From Streptomyces avermitilis MA-4680 = NBRC 14893 (lineage in GTDB: Bacteria; Actinomycetota; Actinomycetes; Streptomycetales; Streptomycetaceae): a DNA stretch of 64,000 nucleotides. The translations under genes and the position numbers were made by a program. Under the pieces are notes generated by a model that had not been told where the DNA came from, made no database searches, and worked only from the letters and a program-made list of their open reading frames with translations. The stretch is taken from the NCBI RefSeq assembly GCF_000009765.2, contig NC_003155.5:6200001-6264000 (forward strand). The letters are read 5' to 3'. This document shows, piece by piece, positions 42,641 to 51,031 of the stretch; positions within the stretch are counted from its first letter, which is position 1; every line of letters begins with the position of its first letter.

Positions 42641-44095
42641 ATGAGTGCCCTGGAACCCCGCGACGCCGCCGTCGCAGACACCTCCGCCGCAGACGCCTCC
42701 GCCGTCCCGCCCGCGCCCGACGGAGAAGGTGTGCTGGGGCGGTCGTACCGGGCGCTGAGCATCGGGATCGTCTCCGTCGTGCTGCTCATCGCCTTCGAGG
42801 CGACGGCGGTCGGGACGGCGATGCCGGTCGCGGCGCGTGAGCTGGACGGGGTCTCGCTGTACGCCTTCGCCTTCTCCGGGTACTTCACCACGAGCCTCTT
42901 CGGGATGGTGCTCGCCGGGCAGTGGTCCGACCGGGGCGGTCCGCTCGGCTCGCTGACCGCCGGCATCGCCGCCTTCGCCGCCGGGCTGCTGCTGTCCGGG
43001 ACCGCCGGGACGATGTGGCTGTTCGTCCTGGGGCGGGCCGTGCAGGGGCTCGGCGGCGGCCTGGTGATCGTCGCGCTGTACGTGGTCGTCGGGCGGGCCT
43101 ATCCGGGGCGGCTGCGGCCGGCGATCATGGCGGCGTTCGCGGCGTGCTGGGTGATCCCGTCGATCGTGGGCCCGCTGGCGTCGGGCGCGGTGACCGAACA
43201 CCTGGGCTGGCGGTGGGTGTTCGTCGGCATCCCGGTGCTCGTCGTCTTTCCGCTCGCGCTCGCGCTGCCCCGGATACGGCGGCGGGCGGGCCGTCCGGCC
43301 GCCGGCGTGGCGGCACCCTTCGACGCCCACCGCATCCGCCTCGCCCTCGGTATCTCGCTGGGCGCCGCACTCCTTCAGTACGCCGCCCAGGACCTGCGCG
43401 CGCTGTCACTCGTCCCGGCCGTCGCGGGCGCCGCGCTGCTCGTTCCGGCCGCCCTCGGCCTGCTGCCCCGCGGCACCTACCGGGCGGCGCGCGGGCTGCC
43501 GTCCGTCGTGCTGCTGCGCGGGGTCGCGGCGGGGTCCTTCGTCGCCGCCGAGTCCTTCGTGCCGCTGATGCTGGTCACCCAGCGCGGGCTGTCGCCGACG
43601 CTCGCCGGGTTCTCGCTCGCGGCGGGCGGCGGCACGTGGGCGCTCGGCTCCTTCGTGCAGGCGCGGGCGCGCGTGGAGCCGTACCGGGACCGGCTGATGA
43701 CGCTCGGGATGGTGCTGGTCGCCGCCGCCATCGCCGCCGCGCCCAGCGTGCTGATCGACGCGGTGCCGGTGTGGACGGTCGCCGTCGCCTGGGCGTTCGG
43801 CTGCTTCGGCATGGGGCTGGTCATCTCCTCCAGCAGCGTCCTCCTGCTCCACCTCTCCGCCCCCGAGGAGGCCGGCGCCAACTCCGCCGCGCTACAGATC
43901 TCCGACGGCCTGTCCAACGTGCTCCTGCTGTCCGCGGGCGGTGCCGCCTTCGCGGCGCTGGGCGGCGGTACCGTCACCGATGCCGCCACGGCGGCGTCCG
44001 GCTCCCATCCCGCCGCCTTCGCCGCCGTGTTCCTGCCGATGGCGGCGGTGGCGCTGGTGGGGGCGTGGGTGACGACACGGCTGCGGGAGCGGTGA
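42641..44095 (+). CDS. MFS transporter
   Basis: 484 residues, about 12-14 helices. ALSIGIVSVVLLIAFEATAV begins helix 1, motif A-like GQWSDRGGP lies between helices 2 and 3, and the antiporter motif C is at LGWRWVFVGIPVLVVFPLAL. DHA2-like, probably drug or metabolite export; substrate unknown. Ala-rich cytosolic N-terminus. ATG 42641. Confidence 0.88.
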   Translation: MSALEPRDAAVADTSAADASAVPPAPDGEGVLGRSYRALSIGIVSVVLLIAFEATAVGTAMPVAARELDGVSLYAFAFSGYFTTSLFGMVLAGQWSDRGGPLGSLTAGIAAFAAGLLLSGTAGTMWLFVLGRAVQGLGGGLVIVALYVVVGRAYPGRLRPAIMAAFAACWVIPSIVGPLASGAVTEHLGWRWVFVGIPVLVVFPLALALPRIRRRAGRPAAGVAAPFDAHRIRLALGISLGAALLQYAAQDLRALSLVPAVAGAALLVPAALGLLPRGTYRAARGLPSVVLLRGVAAGSFVAAESFVPLMLVTQRGLSPTLAGFSLAAGGGTWALGSFVQARARVEPYRDRLMTLGMVLVAAAIAAAPSVLIDAVPVWTVAVAWAFGCFGMGLVISSSSVLLLHLSAPEEAGANSAALQISDGLSNVLLLSAGGAAFAALGGGTVTDAATAASGSHPAAFAAVFLPMAAVALVGAWVTTRLRER

Positions 44096-44214
44096 TCCGC
44101 CTCGCCGATCCGGCCCGCGCCGCCCAGGTCACCACGTACCCGCTGGTCATCGGCGTGGCCTCCGGCGCGGAGGCCGGCACCGGGGTGATCGCGGGGCTGC
44201 GGAGCGTGCTGTGA
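44092..44214 (+). CDS. Possible 40-residue ORF coupled to the MFS gene
   Basis: A GTG at 44092 overlaps the MFS stop (GTGA) and opens a 40-codon frame (IRLADPARAAQVTTYPLVIG...). Coupled overlap and normal codon bias favour coding; nothing was recognised, and it may be chance. Confidence 0.25.
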   Translation: MIRLADPARAAQVTTYPLVIGVASGAEAGTGVIAGLRSVL

Positions 44215-44258
44215 GCTGGGTCCCATCGACGGGTGACCCGGCGTCTTACGCACGTTGG

Positions 44259-44293
44259 GACAACCGGGTCGCCGGTAGGGTGGCCCGGTTGTC
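44259..44293 (+). terminator. Hairpin upstream of the helicase gene
   Basis: Ten-bp perfect stem GACAACCGGG / CCCGGTTGTC with a 15-base loop, 45 bases after the preceding ORF; the likely terminator of the MFS unit. Confidence 0.6.
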
Positions 44294-44407
44294 ATACGTA
44301 GCCGAGCCGCCTGACCCCCCTCGCCGAGCCGCCCGCCCGTCCCCCCACCGCCTTGCCCGACGCGCCGCGCGCGGCCCCTTCGATTCGACCCCTTTTCTAC
44401 GGAGACC

Positions 44408-46204
44408 GTGACTACCACCGCCGCCAGCGCCTCCTCGCACCACCTCTCTCCCGCCTTCCCCGGCCGTGCCCCCTGGGGTACCGCCAGCAAGCTGCGTGCC
44501 TGGCAGCAAGGGGCGATGGAGAGGTACCTCCAGGAGCAGCCGCGTGACTTCCTCGCCGTCGCCACGCCCGGCGCCGGCAAGACGACCTTCGCGCTGACGC
44601 TCGCTTCCTGGCTGCTGCACCACCACGTCGTGCAGCAGGTGACCGTGGTCGCGCCGACCGAGCATCTGAAGAAGCAGTGGGCGGAGGCCGCCGCACGGGT
44701 CGGGATCAAACTCGATCCCGAGTACAGCGCGGGACCGCTCAGCAAGGAGTACGACGGCGTCGCCATCACGTACGCCGGTGTCGGGGTGCGCCCGATGCTG
44801 CACCGGAACCGGGCCGAGCAGCGCAAGACCCTCGTCATCCTCGACGAGATCCACCACGCCGGTGACTCCAAGTCGTGGGGCGAGGCCTGCCTGGAGGCCT
44901 TCGAACCGGCCACCCGCCGGCTCGCCCTCACCGGTACGCCCTTCCGGTCCGACACCAACCCCATCCCCTTCGTCACATATGAAGAGGGGAACGACGGGAT
45001 CCGGCGGTCCGCCGCCGACTACACGTACGGATACGGGTCCGCCCTCGGCGACGGGGTCGTGCGGCCCGTCATCTTCCTGAGCTACAGCGGCAACATGCGG
45101 TGGCGCACCAAGGCCGGCGACGAGATCGCCGCCCGGCTCGGCGAGCCCATGACCAAGGACGCGATCAGCCAGGCCTGGCGTACGGCACTGGATCCGCGCG
45201 GCGAGTGGATGCCCAGCGTGCTGCGCGCCGCCGACCGCCGGCTCACCGAGGTCCGCAAGGCCATCCCGGACGCCGGCGCCCTCGTCATCGCCTCCGACCA
45301 GGAATCGGCCCGCGCCTACGCCAAGCTGATCCGCGAGATCACCGGGACCAAGGCGACCCTCGTCCTGTCCGACGACACCGGCGCCTCGAGCCGCATCGAC
45401 GAGTTCAGCCACAGCGACGACCGCTGGATGGTCGCCGTCCGCATGGTGTCCGAGGGCGTCGACGTGCCCCGGCTCGCCGTCGGGGTGTACGCCACCACCA
45501 TCTCCACCCCCCTCTTCTTCGCGCAGGCCGTCGGCCGTTTCGTACGGTCCCGGCGCCGCGGCGAGACCGCCTCCGTCTTCCTCCCCACCGTCCCCGACCT
45601 CCTCACCTTCGCCAACGAGATGGAGGTCGAGCGCGACCACGCCCTCGACAAGCCCAAGAAGGAGGGCGAGGAGGACCCGTACGCCGAGTCCGAGAAGGAG
45701 ATGGAGGAGGCGAACCGGGAGGAGGACGAGGACACCGGGGAGCAGGAACAGTTCTCCTTCGAGGCGCTGGAGTCCGAGGCCGTCTTCGACCGGGTCCTCT
45801 ACGACGGTGCCGAATTCGGCATGCAGGCCCACCCGGGGAGCGAGGAGGAGCAGGACTACCTGGGAATTCCGGGGCTGCTGGAGCCCGACCAGGTGCAACT
45901 CCTGCTCCAGAAGCGGCAGGCCCGGCAGATCGCGCACAGCCGCAAGAAGCCGGACGAGGAGGCCGACCTCGTCGAACTCCCCGCCGAACGGCGTCCCGTC
46001 GTCACGCACAAGGAGCTGCTGGAGCTCCGGAAGCAGCTCAACACGATGGTGGGCGCGTACGTGCACCAGAGCGGCAAGCCGCACGGAGTGATCCACACCG
46101 AGCTGCGGCGCGTGTGCGGCGGCCCGCCGAGCGCGGAGGCGACGGCGGGGCAGCTGCGGCAGCGGATCGCCAAGGTGCAGGAGTGGGCCACCCGGATGCG
46201 CTGA
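44408..46204 (+). CDS. SF2 DEAD/DEAH-type helicase
   Basis: 598 residues. Walker A TPGAGKTT (53-60), motif II DEIH (146-149), motif III LTGTPF, motif V SEGVDVPRLAVG and motif VI QAVGRFVRSRR. N-terminal RAWQQGAMERYL is the Q-like helix. The C-terminal ~200 residues include a very acidic stretch (KKEGEEDPYAESEKEMEEAN), then a helical domain (HKELLELRKQLNTMVGAYVH). Similar to actinobacterial SSL2/RadD-like helicases; role in repair or RNA metabolism unproven. GTG 44408 with CGGAGA upstream. Confidence 0.88.
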   Translation: MTTTAASASSHHLSPAFPGRAPWGTASKLRAWQQGAMERYLQEQPRDFLAVATPGAGKTTFALTLASWLLHHHVVQQVTVVAPTEHLKKQWAEAAARVGIKLDPEYSAGPLSKEYDGVAITYAGVGVRPMLHRNRAEQRKTLVILDEIHHAGDSKSWGEACLEAFEPATRRLALTGTPFRSDTNPIPFVTYEEGNDGIRRSAADYTYGYGSALGDGVVRPVIFLSYSGNMRWRTKAGDEIAARLGEPMTKDAISQAWRTALDPRGEWMPSVLRAADRRLTEVRKAIPDAGALVIASDQESARAYAKLIREITGTKATLVLSDDTGASSRIDEFSHSDDRWMVAVRMVSEGVDVPRLAVGVYATTISTPLFFAQAVGRFVRSRRRGETASVFLPTVPDLLTFANEMEVERDHALDKPKKEGEEDPYAESEKEMEEANREEDEDTGEQEQFSFEALESEAVFDRVLYDGAEFGMQAHPGSEEEQDYLGIPGLLEPDQVQLLLQKRQARQIAHSRKKPDEEADLVELPAERRPVVTHKELLELRKQLNTMVGAYVHQSGKPHGVIHTELRRVCGGPPSAEATAGQLRQRIAKVQEWATRMR

Positions 46205-46240
46205 CCTGCCTGGGCCCCGGATGCGGTGACCGGTCCGGGG

Positions 46241-46282
46241 AGTCCGGTCCGGGTAGTCCGGTCTGGGTAGTCCGGTCCGGAA
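46241..46282 (+). repeat. 14-bp tandem repeat, three copies
   Basis: AGTCCGGTCCGGGT, AGTCCGGTCTGGGT, AGTCCGGTCCGGAA in tandem. They lie in the 433-base stretch 46205-46637 before the IclR gene, which otherwise holds no supported gene. Confidence 0.8.
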
Positions 46283-46637
46283 GGACCAGGATCCCCATGA
46301 GGTACCGCAGAGCGGACGCCCGCGTGTGCGCTGTGTGTGAGAGTGGTGTACGCCGGGTGGTGAGCGCTGGGCGTATCGGGGCAAACACAAGTAGTACGTA
46401 CCGGTCGGTGACCGGATTCTGGACGGAGCCTTCCGCTGAGCGAACCGGCTCGCTACTGTCCCGCTACGCACACGCCCCGTGGCAGCGCCGCCGCGGAGCG
46501 CAGCCGTGAAGCGACTGAGCCCGGGAGGAACCCGGGCCGCCAGCCATCGGCGGCCTCTGAAGCGCGTCGCTGACGGGACTCGGCGATGCATCCGCCGCGA
46601 GGAGGCCTGCCGACCTCACCACGAAGGAGTGGGCGTC

Positions 46638-47279
46638 GTGACCGCGGAGACCTCCCAGACGCTCGACCGGGGCCTCAGGGTCCTCAAGTTGCTCGCCGAC
46701 ACGGATCACGGGCTGACCGTCACCGAGCTTTCCAACAAACTCGGCGTGAACCGGACCGTTGTGTACCGGTTGCTCGCCACGCTGGAACAGCACGCTCTCG
46801 TACGCCGTGATCTGGGCGGCCGTGCCCGGGTCGGGCTGGGAGTGCTGCGGCTCGGCCGCCAGGTGCATCCGCTGGTGCGCGAGGCGGCACTGCCCGCACT
46901 GCGTGCGCTGGCCGAAGACATAGGGGCCACGGCCCATCTCACCCTCGTGGACGGGACGGAGGCGCTTGCCGTCGCCGTGGTCGAGCCGACGTGGACGGAC
47001 TACCACGTGGCGTATCGCGCCGGGTTCCGGCATCCGCTGGACCGCGGGGCCGCCGGACGGGCGATACTCGCCGCCCGGCAGGCGCCGGTCACCGAGCCCG
47101 GATACACCCTGACGCACGGGGAACTGGAGGCGGGGGCGAGCGGTGCCGCGGCGCCGCTCCTCGGTGTGACCGGGGTCGAGGGCAGCGTCGGCGTCGTCAT
47201 GCTCGTGGACGCCGTGCCGGAGAGGGTGGGGCCGCGGGTCGTGGACGCGGCCCGGGAAGTGGCCGAGGCGCTGCGCTGA
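46638..47279 (+). CDS. IclR-family transcriptional regulator
   Basis: 213 residues. Winged helix at 1-65 (SQTLDRGLRVLKLLADTDHG, TVTELSNKLGVNRTVVYRLL), then a shortened IclR effector domain (DIGATAHLTLVDGTEALAVA, VAYRAGFRHPLDRGAAGRAI). Slightly short for the family (240-270 residues), mostly at the C-terminus. GTG 46638, nine bases after GGAG; GTG 46629 is an alternative. Target unknown. Confidence 0.85.
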   Translation: MTAETSQTLDRGLRVLKLLADTDHGLTVTELSNKLGVNRTVVYRLLATLEQHALVRRDLGGRARVGLGVLRLGRQVHPLVREAALPALRALAEDIGATAHLTLVDGTEALAVAVVEPTWTDYHVAYRAGFRHPLDRGAAGRAILAARQAPVTEPGYTLTHGELEAGASGAAAPLLGVTGVEGSVGVVMLVDAVPERVGPRVVDAAREVAEALR

Positions 47280-47317
47280 CGGTCGCCGAAGAAGAGCGCA
47301 GTCGGTCGCTCAGGAGC

Positions 47318-47566
47318 GGCGTGATCTTGGGCATCGGGCGGGCGCCGAACCTCGCCCTCGCCGCCCTGCCCGGCTTCACCCTGCCCGGGGACACCTCCGC
47401 CTGCAGCCGGTACTTCGCCGAGGACCTCACCGAACCGTTCGTCCTTCAGGACGGCCATCCGCCCGTGCCGCGTACGCCGGGCATCGGCACCGAGCCGCCG
47501 CCGGACGCGCTGCGGCGCTTCACGAGCGCCCGCCGCGACCTGTACGGAGGTGCCGCGGGGCGGTGA
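47318..47566 (+). pseudogene. C-terminal fragment of a MenC-like (o-succinylbenzoate synthase/N-acylamino acid racemase) enzyme
   Basis: Only the last ~80 residues of an enolase-superfamily enzyme are present: GIGRAPNLALAALPGFTLPG, DTSACSRYFAEDLTEPFVL and VPRTPGIG. The catalytic Lys/Asp/Glu barrel is missing, and the IclR gene ends 38 bases before. Probably what a deletion left behind. It could in principle be expressed from GTG 47321, but no ribosome site is seen. Confidence 0.75.
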
Positions 47567-47581
47567 CGTTAGATTGATCCC

Positions 47582-48376
47582 GTGCTCTCTCGCCTCTCTC
47601 GCCTCTCGCGTCCCAAGGCCGTCGCCGTCTGCGCCGTCCCCGTCGTGGCGCTGCTCGCCACGGCGGTGTTCGCGCCGCTGCCGTTCTCCGTGGCGCAGCC
47701 CGGCATGACGGCGAACGTCCTCGGAGAGAACCAGGGCGACGCGGTGATCACGATCAGCGGCGCGGCGACCCGGAAGACGACCGGGCAGCTGCGGATGACG
47801 ACGATCGAGGCGACGGGCCCGGACGCCGACGTGTTTCTCGGCGATGTGCTGGACGGGTGGTTCCGTACGGACCGGGCGGTGATGCCGCGCGACTCGGTCT
47901 ACCCGAGCGGGAACAGCGTCAAGGAGATCGAGCAGCACAACGCGGCGGAGATGCAGCAGTCGCAGGACACGGCCGCCCAGGCGGCGCTGTCCTACCTGAA
48001 CGAGAAGAACGTGAAGGTCACGCTCAAGCTGGCCGACGTCGGCGGCCCCAGCGCGGGACTGCTGTTCTCCCTCGGGATCATCGACAAGCTGGACGGCGAC
48101 GGCAGCGGCGGCGATCTCACGGGCGGCCGCACCATCGCGGGTACGGGCACGATCGACGCGAACGGAAAGGTCGGCGCGGTCGGCGGGGTCGCCCTGAAGA
48201 CCCAGGCCGCCCGGCGTGACGGGGCGACGGTCTTCCTGGTGCCGAAGGCGGAGTGCGCGGACGCGAAGTCGGAACTGCCGAAGGGCCTGCGACTGGTTCC
48301 GGTGACCACGCTGAAGGGCGCGGTCGACGCCCTGACGAACCTGGAGAAGGGGAAGGACTCGGTCCCCGCCTGCTAG
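47582..48376 (+). CDS. Membrane-anchored Lon-type (S16) serine peptidase-like protein
   Basis: 264 residues: an N-terminal helix (AVCAVPVVALLATAVFAPLP) and an extracytoplasmic S16 domain with Ser157 in VGGPSAGLLFSLGI and Lys206 in GKVGAVGGVALKTQA, the Ser/Lys dyad of Lon proteases. Related actinobacterial proteins carry a PDZ domain in the middle; here the region 40-130 is too short for a full one. GTG 47582. Its TAG and the stop of the next gene share CTAG (48373-48376). Confidence 0.82.
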   Translation: MLSRLSRLSRPKAVAVCAVPVVALLATAVFAPLPFSVAQPGMTANVLGENQGDAVITISGAATRKTTGQLRMTTIEATGPDADVFLGDVLDGWFRTDRAVMPRDSVYPSGNSVKEIEQHNAAEMQQSQDTAAQAALSYLNEKNVKVTLKLADVGGPSAGLLFSLGIIDKLDGDGSGGDLTGGRTIAGTGTIDANGKVGAVGGVALKTQAARRDGATVFLVPKAECADAKSELPKGLRLVPVTTLKGAVDALTNLEKGKDSVPAC

Positions 48377-48576
48377 TGGGCCGGTGTCACCGTCATCCGG
48401 GGTGCGGAGGCGATGCGCAGGCCGACCTCGACTAGGGTCCAGCCGAGTCGGGCGCGCAGATTCCGGGGCTGACGGGCTTGATGGGCCTCGGTGGCGAGCC
48501 GGTGCGCTTCGGCCTCGGCCCGCAGTTCGGCGGCGCGGGTGTGGTGCAGGGCCAGGTGCGTGACAGGGTCGATCAT
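48373..48576 (-). CDS. Small protein of unknown function
   Basis: 67 residues, IDPVTHLALHHTRAAELRAE, helical and rich in Ala/Arg/Glu, with a C-terminal GWTLVEVGLRIASAPRM. Twelve bases downstream of the winged-helix gene on the same strand, with AAAGG upstream of ATG. No family recognised. Confidence 0.65.
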   Translation of the reverse strand: MIDPVTHLALHHTRAAELRAEAEAHRLATEAHQARQPRNLRARLGWTLVEVGLRIASAPRMTVTPAH

Positions 48577-48587
48577 CGGAGTGCCTT

Positions 48588-49190
48588 TCAGTTCGTGGTG
48601 AAGGGGAAGGCGTGCGTGTGGATGCGCACCTGCTCGGCGTCGGGGGTGCCCTCGGCGGGAGCCAGCGCGCGGTAACTCTCGACCAGGTCGTGCATCTCGC
48701 GGATCAGTTCGCGGGCGAGGTCGGGTGTCAGCCGTAGCGTCATGTCGCTCATGTCGGTGGCCCTGATCCACTGCCGGGACCAGTCGTTGCGGGTGCCCAG
48801 CCAGGTCGACAGCTCCCTGGCGTGTGTCGTCGCGACCTCATGCAGGAACACGTCGGCGGCGCCGCGCACGGCCGGGTCGGGGTCCTTGAGCAGCGCGTCG
48901 TCGAAGTCCAGGCCCTCGTCGGCCGCCTTCCACCAGCGCTCCCGCCCCTTGCCGTGCTCGGGGGCGTCCACGACGAAGCCGTGGGCGGCGAGCTGTCGCA
49001 GGTGATAGCTGGTCGCCCCGCTGGACTCGCCGAGGCGCTCGGCGAGCTGCGACGCGGTGGCCGGCCCTCGCTGCCGCAACGCGCTCAGCAGCTGCATACG
49101 CAGGGGGTGGGCGAGGCCGCGCAGTGAGCGGGCGTCGAGGGTGCGGTACTGCTGCTGCGGCTTCTGAGGCCGTTCCTGCTCCTCCGTCAT
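48588..49190 (-). CDS. ArsR-type winged-helix transcriptional regulator
   Basis: 200 residues. N-terminal winged helix (LRGLAHPLRMQLLSALRQRG, TASQLAERLGESSGATSYHL, RQLAAHGFVVDAPEHGKGRE). The C-terminal ~110 residues are helical (DVFLHEVATTHARELSTWLG, LTPDLARELIREMHDLVESY). Such proteins usually repress a small regulon including themselves. A TTGCAA-based inverted repeat sits just upstream. ATG 49190 with GGAGGA-type site. Confidence 0.87.
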   Translation of the reverse strand: MTEEQERPQKPQQQYRTLDARSLRGLAHPLRMQLLSALRQRGPATASQLAERLGESSGATSYHLRQLAAHGFVVDAPEHGKGRERWWKAADEGLDFDDALLKDPDPAVRGAADVFLHEVATTHARELSTWLGTRNDWSRQWIRATDMSDMTLRLTPDLARELIREMHDLVESYRALAPAEGTPDAEQVRIHTHAFPFTTN

Positions 49191-49206
49191 GCGTACAAAG
49201 ATAGCG

Positions 49207-49240
49207 TTGCAAAGACTCTGTTGCAACGGGTTCTTTGCAA
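49207..49240 (-). promoter_or_regulatory. Inverted repeat operator upstream of the winged-helix gene
   Basis: TTGCAAAGA (49207-49215) and TCTTTGCAA (49232-49240) form a perfect 9-bp inverted repeat, with another palindrome TTGCAA (49221-49226) at the exact centre region. It lies 17 bases before the regulator start, so it probably is its autoregulatory operator and overlaps its promoter. Confidence 0.6.
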
Positions 49241-49241
49241 G

Positions 49242-50204
49242 TCACCCTCCCTTGACGAACCCCTCCTCCTTCATCCAGTCCAACGCCACCTGGTGCGGGT
49301 CCTGTCCGTCCACGTCCACCTTGGCGTTCAGGTCCTGGGCCACCGTGTTGTCGAGTTTCCTCGTGACGGGGTCGAGGACCTCGGCGATCGCCGGATACTT
49401 CTTCAGCGCCTTCGTGTTGATCTCGGGCGCCACGTTGTAGTTGGGGAAGAACTTCTTGTCGTCCCGCATCACCACCAGGTTCATCGACTTGATGCGCCCG
49501 TCGGTGGTGAACACCTCCCCGTACGTGCAACTCCCCTTCGCCACCTGGGTGTAGATGATCCCGGTGTCCATCTGCGTGATGTCGGCCGCGGGCAGCTTCA
49601 TGCCGTACGCCTTCTCCATGCCCGGCAGTCCGTCCGCGCGGTTGGCGAACTCGCTCTCCACGCACAGCGTGACGGCCTTCGGGTCCCGCTTGGCGAGCGC
49701 CGCCACGTCGGACAGCGTCTTCGTGCCGTACTTCTTGAAGTTGGCCTGGTTCATGGCGAGCGCGTACGTATTGTTGAGGGTGGACGGCGCCAGCCAGGTC
49801 ACCCCGTTCTTCAGGTCCGCGTCACGCACCGCCTGCCACTGCTTCAGCGGGTCGGTGATGGGCTCGCTGTTGCCCAGGTACGTGATCCAGGCGGTGCCCG
49901 TGTACTCGTACATGCCGTCCGCGTCCCCGTTCTTGACCGCCTCGCGCGCGCCGACGGACCCCTGGATCCCGGTGCGGTCGAGGACGTCCGCGCCGGCCGC
50001 CTGGAACGCGATGCCCATGATCGCGCCGAGAATCAGCTGCTCGGTGAACTCCTTCGACGTGACCGTGAGATGCGCGCCCTTCAATGGCTCGCCCTTGCCG
50101 ATCGAGCCGGGCCTGACGTCGTCGACCATCGGGGAGCCGCTGGTCAGCCCGCAGCCGGCGGCGGCCACCAGAACCCCGGCCAGCAGCAGACACCCGCGCC
50201 TCAT
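49242..50204 (-). CDS. OpuC-type glycine betaine/choline ABC transporter binding protein
   Basis: 320 residues; lipobox VLVAAAGC near residue 18. Substrate-binding family SBP_bac type OpuAC (LTVTSKEFTEQLILGAIMGI, GMYEYTGTAWITYLG, YNVAPEINTKALKKYPAIAE). Binds quaternary-ammonium osmolytes outside the membrane. ATG 50204 overlaps the permease stop; GGAGGTGGAG upstream. Last gene of the importer operon. Confidence 0.88.
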   Translation of the reverse strand: MRRGCLLLAGVLVAAAGCGLTSGSPMVDDVRPGSIGKGEPLKGAHLTVTSKEFTEQLILGAIMGIAFQAAGADVLDRTGIQGSVGAREAVKNGDADGMYEYTGTAWITYLGNSEPITDPLKQWQAVRDADLKNGVTWLAPSTLNNTYALAMNQANFKKYGTKTLSDVAALAKRDPKAVTLCVESEFANRADGLPGMEKAYGMKLPAADITQMDTGIIYTQVAKGSCTYGEVFTTDGRIKSMNLVVMRDDKKFFPNYNVAPEINTKALKKYPAIAEVLDPVTRKLDNTVAQDLNAKVDVDGQDPHQVALDWMKEEGFVKGG

Positions 50205-51031
50205 GTCTCCACCTCCAGCCCGCGCGGCCGCAGCAGCACTTCCGCCAGCGAGGCGAGCCAGTCGACCAGCAGGGCCAGCGAGACCGTGAGGATCGACCCG
50301 AGGACCAGTACCGGCATCCGCTGGTTCGTGATGCCGGTGGTGATCAGCACCCCGAGTCCGCCGCCTCCGCCGAAGGTGGCGAGGGTCGCCGTGCCGACGT
50401 TCAGGACGAGGGCGGTGCGTACGCCCGCGAGGATCAGCGGTACGGCCAGCGGGAGTTCGATCCGGGTGAGCACCCCCGGCGAGGACATGCCGATGCCGCG
50501 CGCCGCCTCCAGGACCGTGGGATCGTTCGCCTTCAGACCGGCGATCGTGTTGGCCAGGACCGGCAGGATCGCGTAGATGATGATGCCGATCAGGGCCGCC
50601 TTCTGGCCGGTGCCCAGCCAGATCACCAGCAGCGCCAGCAGACCGATGGCGGGGGTCGCCTGCCCCATGTTCGCGATGGTCATCGCGATCGGGGTCGCCT
50701 TGCGGAAGGCCCTGCGGGTGAGCAGGATGCCCAGCGGGATCGCGATGATCAGCACGAAGAACGTGGAGATCGCGGTGAGCTGGATGTGCTGCCACAGGGC
50801 CTTCGACACCTGCCCGTTCGACAGCGCGTTCTCGGAGAGCGGGTCCAGGCGCGCCTGCTGGAACCACACCCAGGTGGCGAGCAGCAAGGCCGTGAGGACG
50901 GTGGGCAGAACGGTGAGCTTCTGCCAGGTGAGCCGAGCGGTGCGGGGCTTTGCCGGGGGAGCCGGAGCGGCCTCGGCTCCGTCCTCCTCCCGCCGCGCGG
51001 TCCCGTCCTCGTCCAGCCGGGGAGTCGTCAC
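50201..51031 (-). CDS. OpuC-type ABC transporter permease
   Basis: 276 residues. A ~40-residue charged N-terminus, then six helices (AISTFFVLIIAIPLGILLTR, ANMGQATPAIGLLALLVIWL) and EAARGIGMSSPGVLTRIELP as the ATPase-contact loop. One of two permeases flanking the ATPase gene. Starts at GTG 51031, overlapping the ATPase stop by four bases. Confidence 0.88.
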   Translation of the reverse strand: MTTPRLDEDGTARREEDGAEAAPAPPAKPRTARLTWQKLTVLPTVLTALLLATWVWFQQARLDPLSENALSNGQVSKALWQHIQLTAISTFFVLIIAIPLGILLTRRAFRKATPIAMTIANMGQATPAIGLLALLVIWLGTGQKAALIGIIIYAILPVLANTIAGLKANDPTVLEAARGIGMSSPGVLTRIELPLAVPLILAGVRTALVLNVGTATLATFGGGGGLGVLITTGITNQRMPVLVLGSILTVSLALLVDWLASLAEVLLRPRGLEVET

